This document shows positions 9,121 through 16,183 of a stretch of DNA of 64,000 nucleotides, piece after piece; position 1 is the first letter of the stretch, and each line of letters begins with the position of its first letter. The notes below the pieces were generated by a model. It had not been told where the DNA came from. It saw only the letters and a list, made by a program, of their open reading frames with translations, and made no database searches. The stretch comes from Microbacterium sp. LWH7-1.2 (lineage in GTDB: Bacteria > Actinomycetota > Actinomycetes > Actinomycetales > Microbacteriaceae): positions 1,178,001-1,242,000 of the forward strand of contig NZ_CP151637.1 in NCBI RefSeq assembly GCF_038397755.1. The letters run 5' to 3'. Both the position numbers and the translations under genes were made by a program.

Positions 9121-9471
9121 GTGTCGAGCCCGCACAGCCACATCCCGCCCCTCGAGGTGCGTGAGGCTGCGGCGTGCATGTGCGACCACGGTGACAACTG
9201 CTCCTCGTTCGCACCGGGCCACGCGCTGCACCTGATCCAGGCACGGCTCGCTTCGGCGACGCCGTCGGAGTGGGCGGACGCGATCGTCGAGGCATCCGAC
9301 GAGCGCTCGGGTTTCGTGATCCTCCGCACGCTCGCCGACTGGAGCGCGGTGGCGCTCTGGAACGGCACCGGCGCAGCCGCCGCCGCGAAGCCCGGCACGC
9401 CGGTCGCGATCCACGAGCGCTACCACGTGCTCGCCGTCGGCGGCGCGCGGTTCAACGTCCTCCGCGGCTGA
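9121..9471 (+). CDS. small conserved protein of unknown function
   Basis: 116 residues from a GTG with AAGGAGA seven nt upstream. A -10-like TAGCCT lies at 9074-9079. I do not recognise the family. An N-terminal cluster ACMCDHGDNC puts three Cys, one His and two Asp within ten residues and could bind a metal. The remainder is a small alpha/beta fold without a signal peptide. It converges on the Cys/Met-rich copper-binding gene, 60 bp away, which makes a metal-linked role possible but unproven. Confidence 0.75.
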   Translation: MSSPHSHIPPLEVREAAACMCDHGDNCSSFAPGHALHLIQARLASATPSEWADAIVEASDERSGFVILRTLADWSAVALWNGTGAAAAAKPGTPVAIHERYHVLAVGGARFNVLRG

Positions 9472-9531
9472 CGCTTCGACAAGCTCAGCGACCGGGCCGG
9501 CCGAGCCGCCGCAGAGAAGAAGCGAAGAGCC

Positions 9532-9933
9532 TCAGCTCATCGCCATCATCATGTCCTTCATGGCCATGCACGCGTCCATGCACGCCTTGCAGGCCTGAGC
9601 GCACATCTTGCAGACCTCGCTGTGGTCGGCGTGCTCCATGCACTCGTCCATCGTCAGCTGGCACATCGCCATGCAGGCGTCGAGCATCGACATCATGGTC
9701 GCGGGGTTCATGCCCTGCATCCGCATCATGGCGCGCATCATCGTGTTGCACATGTCCGCGCAGCTCATGCACGCGGGGGCGCACGACATCATCTGCGTGG
9801 AGCACACCGTGCATGCCTGCTCGCAGGCCGAGCAGGCGTCCATACAGGCCTGCATGACCGACATGTCCATGGTCTCCATGCCGGGCATCGACATCATGTC
9901 CTTGGACATGGCGCCCATCATCATCTGGTCCAT
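9532..9933 (-). CDS. Cys/Met-rich four-helix-bundle copper-binding protein (Csp/DUF326-like)
   Basis: 133 residues of which 17 are Cys and 38 are Met by my count. Cys recur in CxxxC spacing (QACMDACSACEQAC, CAPACMSCADMC, CKMCAQACKACMDAC), the pattern of copper storage proteins whose helices line a cavity with thiolates. The N-terminus is almost pure Met/Asp/Gly (MDQMMMGAMSKDMMSMPGM), reminiscent of periplasmic copper chaperone motifs. There is no signal peptide, so the protein should be cytosolic, where it could store many Cu(I) ions. AAGGAT lies about 8 nt before the ATG. The next plus-strand gene is CopC-like, which supports copper handling. Confidence 0.88.
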   Translation of the reverse strand: MDQMMMGAMSKDMMSMPGMETMDMSVMQACMDACSACEQACTVCSTQMMSCAPACMSCADMCNTMMRAMMRMQGMNPATMMSMLDACMAMCQLTMDECMEHADHSEVCKMCAQACKACMDACMAMKDMMMAMS

Positions 9934-10035
9934 CCGCCGGATCCTTCCGCGTGGGGAACGGCGGGCTCCGGGCCCGCCTGTCGCCAGGCTAGACCTCGCC
10001 GGGCCCCCAGCAAAGAGCCGGATAGGCTCGATCGG

Positions 10036-10731
10036 GTGATGTCACAAACTCTTCACAGGCCGCTTCCCGCCCGGGTCTGGGCATTCCTCGCCGCACTGCT
10101 GATCGCCTCCGGGATGATTCTCGCCGCAGCCTCCCCCGCCAGCGCGCACGATGAGCTGCTCGGCAGCGATCCGGCCGCAGACGGCACGCTCGAGGCCCTC
10201 CCCGCGGAGCTCACCCTGACCTTCAGCGCCGAGATCGCCGACGACGAGGGCGCCTCGGTCGTGGAGGTGATGGATGCCTCGGGCGCGTCGCTCGCGGACG
10301 GCGCACCGACCGTGCGCGACAACGTGCTGACCCAGCCGCTCGCGGGCGAGGCATCCGGTGCCGTGAAGGTCTTGTGGAAGGTCGTCTCGAGCGACGGGCA
10401 CCCGATTTCGGGCGAGTTCACCTTCGCGGTCGAGGGAGCACCGGCGCCGGCGCCGACCGAGACCACCGTCCCCACGCCGACAGAGACCGCAGCGCCGAGC
10501 GAGTCTGCCGGGCCGACGCCGACGCCGACGGTCACGAACGGGCCCGTCGCGGACGACGCATCGACCGCGCTGCCGTGGATCATCGCCGGCGTGCTCGCCC
10601 TCGCGCTGATCGGCGCCGTGGTGTACCTCCTCGTCTCGCGCTCGCGCCGCGAGAAGGCCCTCGCGAACGGGTCGACCGACCGCGCCGCCGACGCCCCGGG
10701 GCCCGACTCCGAGCCCCCCGTCGACCGATAG
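10036..10731 (+). CDS. CopC-domain copper resistance protein, membrane-anchored
   Basis: About 231 residues. A signal peptide ends at ASPASA, after which the mature chain starts [10 protein letters not shown], placing a copper-binding His at position 1 as in CopC. The CopC beta-sandwich continues to [11 protein letters not shown] (second conserved His). A Pro/Thr-rich spacer, one transmembrane helix ([20 protein letters not shown]) and a basic/acidic tail follow. The protein should sit outside the cell facing outward. TAGGCT (10023-10028) ends exactly 7 nt before GTG 10036, so a leaderless start there is likeliest; ATG 10039 is the alternative. The stop codon TAG at 10729 is part of the next gene's -10 box. 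Confidence 0.9.
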   Translation: MMSQTLHRPLPARVWAFLAALLIASGMILAAASPASAHDELLGSDPAADGTLEALPAELTLTFSAEIADDEGASVVEVMDASGASLADGAPTVRDNVLTQPLAGEASGAVKVLWKVVSSDGHPISGEFTFAVEGAPAPAPTETTVPTPTETAAPSESAGPTPTPTVTNGPVADDASTALPWIIAGVLALALIGAVVYLLVSRSRREKALANGSTDRAADAPGPDSEPPVDR

Positions 10732-10741
10732 GCTTGAGACC

Positions 10742-12139
10742 ATGCCTCATTACGACGTCGCCATCCTCGGCGCGGGGCCCGGCGGCTACGTCGCAGCCGT
10801 CCGTGCTTCGCAGCTCGGCCTCAAGGTCGCCATCATCGAAGAGAAGTACTGGGGCGGTGTCTGCCTCAACGTCGGCTGCATCCCCTCGAAGGCGCTGCTG
10901 AAGAACGCCGACCTCGCACACCAGTTCCACCACAAGGCCGACCTGTTCGGCATCTCGGGCGATGTGCACTTCGACTTCGGCGTCGCCTGGGACCGCAGCC
11001 GCAAGGTGGCGGACACCCACGTCAAGGGCATCCACTACCTGATGAAGAAGAACAAGGTCGACGAGTACGAGGGCCGCGGGTCGTTCGTCGACGCGAACAC
11101 GATCGACGTCGCCAAGACCGACGGCACCACCGAGCGCGTCACGTTCGACAACGCGATCATCTCGACCGGCTCGAAGGTCCGGCTGCTCCCGGGCGTGCAG
11201 ATCGGCGGAAACATCGTGACGTACGAGGAGCAGATCCTCGCGCGCGACCTGCCCCAGTCGATCGTCATCGTCGGCGCCGGCGCCATCGGCATGGAGTTCG
11301 CCTTCGTGATGGTGAACTACGGCGTGAAGGTCACGATCATCGAGTTCCTCGACCGCGCCCTGCCGAACGAGGACGCGGACGTCTCGAAGGAGATCGCGCG
11401 CCAGTACAAGAGCTACGGCGTCGACATCCTCACCTCGACCAAGGTCGAGACGGTCACCGACCACGGCGACAAGGTCACCGTGACGTACACCGCCAAGGAC
11501 GGCAGCCAGGGCTCGATCGACGCCGACAAGGTCATGATGTCGATCGGCTTCGCCGCCAACGTCGAGGGCTTCGGGCTCGAGAACACCGGCGTGAAGCTCA
11601 CCGACCGCGGGGCGATCGACATCGACGACCACATGCGCACCAACGTGCCGCACATCTACGCGATCGGTGACGTCACCGCCAAGCTGCAGCTGGCCCACGT
11701 GGCCGAGGCGCAGGGCGTCGTCGCCGCCGAGACCATCGGCAAGGCCGAGACCATGACGCTCGGCGACTACCGCATGATGCCGCGCGCGACGTTCTGCTCG
11801 CCGCAGGTCGCCTCGTTCGGTCTCACCGAGCAGCAGGCGCGCGACGCCGGCTACGACGTCAAGGTCGCGAAGTTCCCGTTCTCGGCGAACGGCAAGGCGA
11901 ACGGCCTGGGCGAGCCCATCGGCTTCGTCAAGCTCATCGCCGACGGCGAGCACCTCGAGCTGCTCGGCGGCCACCTCATCGGCCCTGACGTCTCGGAGCT
12001 CCTGCCCGAGCTGACGCTCGCGCAGAAGTGGGACCTCACCGCTCTCGAGGCGGCGCGCAACGTCCACACGCACCCGACGCTGTCGGAGGCCGTGCAGGAG
12101 GCCTTCCACGGCCTCGCCGGCCACATGATCAACCTCTGA
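10742..12139 (+). CDS. lpdA: dihydrolipoyl dehydrogenase (E3)
   Basis: 465 residues. FAD-binding [10 protein letters not shown], redox disulfide [16 protein letters not shown]-binding [10 protein letters not shown], second FAD motif IYAIGDVT, and the C-terminal HTHPTLSE with the catalytic His-Glu pair are all intact. The enzyme reoxidises dihydrolipoamide in the pyruvate and 2-oxoglutarate dehydrogenase complexes. TAGGCT (10729-10734) lies 7 nt before the ATG: a leaderless promoter that overlaps the stop codon of copC. A 12-bp terminator hairpin follows. GarA, which controls the 2-oxoglutarate complex, is encoded 1.8 kb away, and lipoate ligase is at 59.4 kb. Confidence 0.97.
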   Translation: MPHYDVAILGAGPGGYVAAVRASQLGLKVAIIEEKYWGGVCLNVGCIPSKALLKNADLAHQFHHKADLFGISGDVHFDFGVAWDRSRKVADTHVKGIHYLMKKNKVDEYEGRGSFVDANTIDVAKTDGTTERVTFDNAIISTGSKVRLLPGVQIGGNIVTYEEQILARDLPQSIVIVGAGAIGMEFAFVMVNYGVKVTIIEFLDRALPNEDADVSKEIARQYKSYGVDILTSTKVETVTDHGDKVTVTYTAKDGSQGSIDADKVMMSIGFAANVEGFGLENTGVKLTDRGAIDIDDHMRTNVPHIYAIGDVTAKLQLAHVAEAQGVVAAETIGKAETMTLGDYRMMPRATFCSPQVASFGLTEQQARDAGYDVKVAKFPFSANGKANGLGEPIGFVKLIADGEHLELLGGHLIGPDVSELLPELTLAQKWDLTALEAARNVHTHPTLSEAVQEAFHGLAGHMINL

Positions 12140-12152
12140 TCAGCAGACGCAG

Positions 12153-12188
12153 AAACGCCCTGGGCTTCCTCGGAAACCCAGGGCGTTT
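12153..12188 (+). terminator. terminator of lpdA
   Basis: AAACGCCCTGGG (12153-12164) and CCCAGGGCGTTT (12177-12188) are perfect 12-bp arms around a 12-nt loop, 14 nt after the lpdA stop. The A/T ends of the stem resemble a bidirectional terminator. Confidence 0.85.
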
Positions 12189-12276
12189 CGACTCGCTCGT
12201 TCCTCGCTCGCTCAACGACCGAAAGTAGGGCACCGGTCGTTGAGCGGAGCGCGCTCTGGCGCGCGAAGTCGAAACG
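12184..12276. repeat. paired palindromic intergenic repeat, copies A (reverse) and B (forward)
   Basis: Copy A (12184-12221) reads, on the minus strand, CGGTCGTTGAGCG, GAGCGA-type core, GTCGAAACG. Copy B (12234-12276) reads on the plus strand CGGTCGTTGAGCG, a hairpin core GCGCGC-TCTG-GCGCGC, and GTCGAAACG. The two share ends but differ in core and face away from each other. It is one of four such pairs in the window, all between genes. Confidence 0.85.
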
Positions 12277-12296
12277 CGTCGGGCTTGCGAGCGACC

Positions 12297-12974
12297 TCAG
12301 GCGCCGAGCGTGCGGGCGAGCTTGGAATCGGATGCCGCGGCGCGGCCGCCTGCGGCACGCACCGCGGCTTCCGCGGCCGCGAGCAGCGCGGCGCGGCCCT
12401 CGTCCGAGGTCGGGGCGGCGGGTCCCAGCTCGAACTCCCATTCGCGCCAGGACCGGTCCACGCCGGCGCGCTCGTCGGTGGCGACGACGTGGTCGTCGAC
12501 GAACTCCGCGACGAGGCCGCCGTGCTCGTCCTGCAGTGCGTAGGCGGTGCGGCTGTTGCGGATGCGGGCGATCGGCGCGAAGTCCGACGCGCGCGCGATC
12601 TTCGAGACCGCGTCGGCGACAGCATCCGGGATCTCATCCACGGGGCCGATCGGCCAGTGCAGCTCGACCCGGCCGCCGTCGGCGCCCCGCGGGCCCTTGA
12701 TGTGCCAGCCCTCGTCAGGACCGCCGGTGCGGTGGCGCACCGCGTAGCCCGCGTGCGCGAGCGCGAGGTCATCGCTGTCGAGGTAGGTGGCGTCGAGCTG
12801 ACGCAACTCGGGGTCGCCGACGCGCGCCACACCCGGAAGCGCCGACCAGTCGGGCAGCGGCGTCGACTCGTCGACGTCGAACTTCAGCTCGACCTCGACG
12901 CTGTGCGACGCGCCGCTCGCGGCGGCGGCGTCGCCGCCGGCCGCGTGGGGAGTGCGATCAGTCGTCACGACCAT
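12297..12974 (-). CDS. CYTH-domain protein (triphosphate tunnel metalloenzyme family)
   Basis: 225 residues. VEVELKFDV provides the ExExK signature of CYTH/thiamine-triphosphatase-like proteins, followed by TYLDSDDLAL and AVRHRTG, and later EFVDDHV and WREWEFEL, whose acidic residues line the tunnel. The family hydrolyses inorganic triphosphate or related compounds with Mg2+. An extra Ala-rich C-terminus (GGRAAASDSKLARTLGA) is present. The start overlaps the end of the upstream 75-residue gene by 17 nt; a GTG two codons later is an alternative. Substrate is not determined. Confidence 0.9.
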   Translation of the reverse strand: MVVTTDRTPHAAGGDAAAASGASHSVEVELKFDVDESTPLPDWSALPGVARVGDPELRQLDATYLDSDDLALAHAGYAVRHRTGGPDEGWHIKGPRGADGGRVELHWPIGPVDEIPDAVADAVSKIARASDFAPIARIRNSRTAYALQDEHGGLVAEFVDDHVVATDERAGVDRSWREWEFELGPAAPTSDEGRAALLAAAEAAVRAAGGRAAASDSKLARTLGA

Positions 12975-13185
12975 CCGGGTTCGGGTCGATGTCTTCGGTG
13001 GCCTCGACGTAGACGAAGCGCGTCTCGGTCGGGCCGTCCTGGTCGCCCGTGTGGGTCTCGTCGCCCTCGCGGCGATAGACGAGCTGCCCCTCGCCGTAGG
13101 GGACGATGTACGAATCGGAGACGGTCGGGTCGAGCGGAATGATCTGTCCGTCGAGGGGTCCGCCGTGCAGTCGTGCGATTGCCAT
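12958..13185 (-). CDS. small conserved actinobacterial protein
   Basis: 75 residues, starting MAIARLHGGPLDGQIIPLD and ending in an acidic tail. I recognise the GGPLDG start as common to a family of short uncharacterised actinobacterial proteins; no function is known. The ATG lies 6 nt after TACGCT on the minus strand (13192-13197), so it is probably leaderless. It overlaps the CYTH gene by 17 nt, so the two are probably one transcript. Confidence 0.85.
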   Translation of the reverse strand: MAIARLHGGPLDGQIIPLDPTVSDSYIVPYGEGQLVYRREGDETHTGDQDGPTETRFVYVEATEDIDPNPDGRDD

Positions 13186-13280
13186 AGCGCCAGCGTAGAC
13201 CCGGCACCCGACGCGAGCGGCTCCCTTTCGGTCGCCGCACGACGTGTCGCGCCCTGCGAGACTCTCGGTCACCGACCCGG

Positions 13281-13294
13281 TGCAAGCGCTTCCA
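13281..13294. promoter_or_regulatory. LacI-type operator before glgP
   Basis: TGCAAGCGCTTCCA has the perfect core AAGCGCTT and flanking TG/CA typical of LacI-family operators in actinobacteria. It lies 11 bp upstream of the -10 box TAGAAT (13306-13311), over the expected -35 region, and so would repress glgP. Confidence 0.65.
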
Positions 13295-13318
13295 GCTTTT
13301 GCCCCTAGAATCGCGAGC

Positions 13319-15871
13319 GTGAAGGCCATCCGCACGTTCACCGTCCGTCCCGTCCTCGCCGACTCCCTCGCCCCGCTCGACCGCCTCGCCTCCAACTGGC
13401 GCTGGTCGTGGAGCCGTGCGACGCACGCGCTGTTCGCCTCGATGGATCCCGTCCTGTGGGACGAGACCGGCGCGAACCCCGCACGGATGCTCGGCGCATT
13501 GGGCCAAGAACGCCTGGACGAGCTCGCCCGGGATGAGCAGTTCGTCGCCCGCGTACGCGAGGAGGACGAGCGCCTCGCCGCCTACCTCGAGGGCGACCGC
13601 TGGTTCCAGCACCTCGAGGGCGACAAGCCGGTGCACATCGCCTACTTCTCCCCCGAGTTCGGCGTCGACGGCTCGCTCCCCCAGTACTCCGGCGGCCTCG
13701 GCATCCTCGCCGGCGACCACCTCAAGAGCGCGTCCGACCTCGGCGTGCCGCTCACCGGCGTCGGCCTCTTCTACCGCGCCGGGTATTTCCGCCAGTCGAT
13801 CGGCGACGACGGGTGGCAGCGCGAGAGCTACCCGCTGCTCGATCCGTACGGACTCGGCCTGACGCTGCTCCGTGACCGCGAAGGCGCCCCCGTCGAGATC
13901 GCGCTCGACCTGCCTGGTGGCCGCCGCCTGCACGCGCGCATCTGGGTCGCCGACATCGGCCGCATCCCGCTCCTGCTGCTCGACTCCGAGACGCCCTCGA
14001 ACACCGACGAGATGCGACGCGTCACCGACCGCCTGTACGGTGGCGGCGGCGAGCACCGCCTGCTGCAGGAACTGCTGCTCGGCGTCGGAGGCGTTCGCGC
14101 GGTGCGCGCGTGGTCGGAGCTCGCCGGCCGCCCCGCGCCCGACGTCTACCACACGAACGAGGGCCACGCCGGGTTCCAGGGCCTCGAGCGGATGTCGGAG
14201 CTCATCACCCACGACGGCCTGAGCTTCGACGAGGCCCTCGCCCAGGTGCGCGCGGGTACCGTCTTCACCACTCACACGCCGGTGCCCGCGGGCATCGACC
14301 GCTTCCCTCGCGAACTCATCGCCGACTTCCTCTCGAGCAGCCTGTTCCAGGGACTCGACGCCGGCCGCGCGATCTCGCTCGGCCTCGAGACGTGGGAGGG
14401 CGGCGACCAGGGCGTCTTCAACATGGCCGTGCTCGGCCTGCACCTCGGCCAGCACGCGAACGGCGTCTCGGTGCTCCACGGCGAGGTCAGCCGCGGCATG
14501 TTCGGCATGCTGTGGCCGGGGGTCGACACCGACGAGGTGCCGATCACGTCGATCACGAACGGCGTGCACGCTCCGACGTGGGTGCACCCGGCCCTCAAGG
14601 CCGTCAGCGAGCGGGCGTGGGGCGACGCGCACACCGACACGCACGACTGGACCGATCGCGGAATCGTGACAGATGCCGAGCTCTGGGGCGTCCGTCAGCA
14701 GATGAAGGGCGAGCTCGTCGCGGAGGCGCGGCGGCGGGTCGCGGCATCCGTCTCCAACGGCCACACCCCCTCGTGGGTGGCGGATCTGCTCGACCCGGAG
14801 GTGCTGACGATCGGCTTCGCGCGCCGCGTGCCGACGTACAAGCGCCTGACGCTCATGCTGCGCGACCCCGAGAGGCTGACGCGCCTGCTCACCGACCCGG
14901 AGCGCCCGGTGCAGATCGTGATCGGCGGCAAGTCGCACCCGGCCGACGACTCGGGCAAGATCCTGATCCAGCAGCTCGTGCGCTTCAGCCGCGACCCGAA
15001 GGTGCGCGGGCGCATCGTGTTCCTGCCGGACTACGACATCACGCTTGCCAAGGACCTGTACCCCGGCTGCGACGTGTGGCTCAACAACCCCCTGCGCCCG
15101 CTCGAGGCGTGCGGCACGAGCGGCATGAAGGCGGCGCTCAACGGCGCCCTCAACCTGTCGATCCTCGACGGGTGGTGGGACGAGTGGTACGACGGCGAGA
15201 ACGGCTGGGCGATCCCCACGGCCGACACCGCGTCGAACGATGAGGAGCGCGACGACGCCGAGGCGGCCGCTCTCTACGATCTCATCGAGCACCAGCTGGT
15301 GCCGCGCTTCTACGAGCGCGAGGGCGGGATTCCGCTGCGCTGGCTCGCCATGGTGCGCCACACCATGACCGAGCTCGGCAAGAAGGCGACGAGCGACCGC
15401 ATGGTGCGCGATTACGTCCAGCGGCTCTATGTGCCGGCGGCGGCGCACGACGTGGCGCTTCGCGCGAACGGCTTCCTCGAAGCGCGCGCTGTCGCCGCGT
15501 TCGTCGCGCGCGTGCGCGAGGCGTGGGGCCGCGTGTCGATCGCAAGCGTCGACAGCTCGGGCATTCCGCAGCAGGCGCAGGCCGGCGACATCCTCGAGGT
15601 GCGCGCCGACGTGCGGCTCGACGGCCTGTCGCCCGACGACGTCGCGGTCGAACTGCTCTACGGCGCGACGAACGAGGACGACGCCCTGGCCCGCGACCAC
15701 TCGGTGTACCGCCTGTCCCCCGGCGCGTCCGCGGCGGACGGCGCCACGGTGTTCAGCGGCACCCTCCCGCTCAGCGTGACCGGCACGTTCGGCTACACCG
15801 TCCGCGTGCGCCCCGCGCACGCCCAGCTGGTGTCGCCGGTGGAGCTCGGCCTCGTCACGTACGCCTCCTGA
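13319..15871 (+). CDS. glgP: alpha-1,4-glucan (glycogen/maltodextrin) phosphorylase
   Basis: 850 residues from a leaderless GTG (TAGAAT box 7 nt upstream). It is the mycobacterial-type GlgP. Features include WRWSW and the N-terminal DUF3417 segment, YFSPEFGVDGSLPQYSGGLG (substrate channel), and GTSGMKAALNG, where Lys604 should bind PLP. The enzyme phosphorolyses alpha-1,4-glucans to glucose-1-phosphate. A C-terminal beta-rich extension after ~740 is part of this subfamily. The LacI-type operator at 13281-13294 suggests sugar-responsive control. It is monocistronic; repeat pair c/d and then the rhamnogalacturonan lyase follow. Confidence 0.95.
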   Translation: MKAIRTFTVRPVLADSLAPLDRLASNWRWSWSRATHALFASMDPVLWDETGANPARMLGALGQERLDELARDEQFVARVREEDERLAAYLEGDRWFQHLEGDKPVHIAYFSPEFGVDGSLPQYSGGLGILAGDHLKSASDLGVPLTGVGLFYRAGYFRQSIGDDGWQRESYPLLDPYGLGLTLLRDREGAPVEIALDLPGGRRLHARIWVADIGRIPLLLLDSETPSNTDEMRRVTDRLYGGGGEHRLLQELLLGVGGVRAVRAWSELAGRPAPDVYHTNEGHAGFQGLERMSELITHDGLSFDEALAQVRAGTVFTTHTPVPAGIDRFPRELIADFLSSSLFQGLDAGRAISLGLETWEGGDQGVFNMAVLGLHLGQHANGVSVLHGEVSRGMFGMLWPGVDTDEVPITSITNGVHAPTWVHPALKAVSERAWGDAHTDTHDWTDRGIVTDAELWGVRQQMKGELVAEARRRVAASVSNGHTPSWVADLLDPEVLTIGFARRVPTYKRLTLMLRDPERLTRLLTDPERPVQIVIGGKSHPADDSGKILIQQLVRFSRDPKVRGRIVFLPDYDITLAKDLYPGCDVWLNNPLRPLEACGTSGMKAALNGALNLSILDGWWDEWYDGENGWAIPTADTASNDEERDDAEAAALYDLIEHQLVPRFYEREGGIPLRWLAMVRHTMTELGKKATSDRMVRDYVQRLYVPAAAHDVALRANGFLEARAVAAFVARVREAWGRVSIASVDSSGIPQQAQAGDILEVRADVRLDGLSPDDVAVELLYGATNEDDALARDHSVYRLSPGASAADGATVFSGTLPLSVTGTFGYTVRVRPAHAQLVSPVELGLVTYAS

Positions 15872-15907
15872 GTTCGGATTGACGGATGCCGCGGCACGCC
15901 GTTTCCC

Positions 15908-16013
15908 CGGTCGTTGAGCGAGCGAGGAACGAGCGAGTCGAAACGCCTTGAGCGTCTCGAACACTCAAAGCGTTTCGACGTCGCGCGCCAGAGCGCGCTC
16001 CTCTCAACGACCG
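15908..16013. repeat. paired palindromic intergenic repeat, copies A (forward) and B (reverse)
   Basis: Copy A at 15908-15945 (CGGTCGTTGAGCG to GTCGAAACG) is followed by copy B in reverse at 15971-16013 (CGTTTCGAC to CAACGACCG). The B core GCGCGC-CAGA-GCGCGC can fold as a hairpin. The 25-bp spacer is itself imperfectly symmetric (TTGAGCG / CACTCAA). The pair occupies most of the glgP to PL11-lyase gap. Confidence 0.85.
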
Positions 16014-16070
16014 GTGGGGCGGCGTTCGGCGCCCGCTCATTAAATCGTTCCAATTTCTCCGCCCGAAGTG

Positions 16071-16130
16071 TTGACCCTGGCACGAGCGGCTGACTAGTGT
16101 CGTCCGGGAAAGCGTATTCCTGGCGAATAC
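16071..16130 (+). promoter_or_regulatory. sigma-70-type promoter plus downstream operator of the PL11 lyase gene
   Basis: TTGACC (16071-16076), an 18-bp spacer and TAGTGT (16095-16100) form a housekeeping promoter. Just downstream, GTATTC (16114-16119) and GAATAC (16125-16130) are perfect 6-bp arms with a 5-bp spacer, placed so that a bound repressor would block the polymerase near the transcription start. This fits substrate induction of a secreted pectin-degrading enzyme. Confidence 0.65.
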
Positions 16131-16183
16131 CACGATGAGGTCCGTCCCCACACGGACCCCAACCTCGGGAGAGCGATTCGACG

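Noticed and set aside
12965..15964. 999-codon open frame opposite glgP
   Set aside because: Shadow of glgP, which has an intact PLP site and family length.
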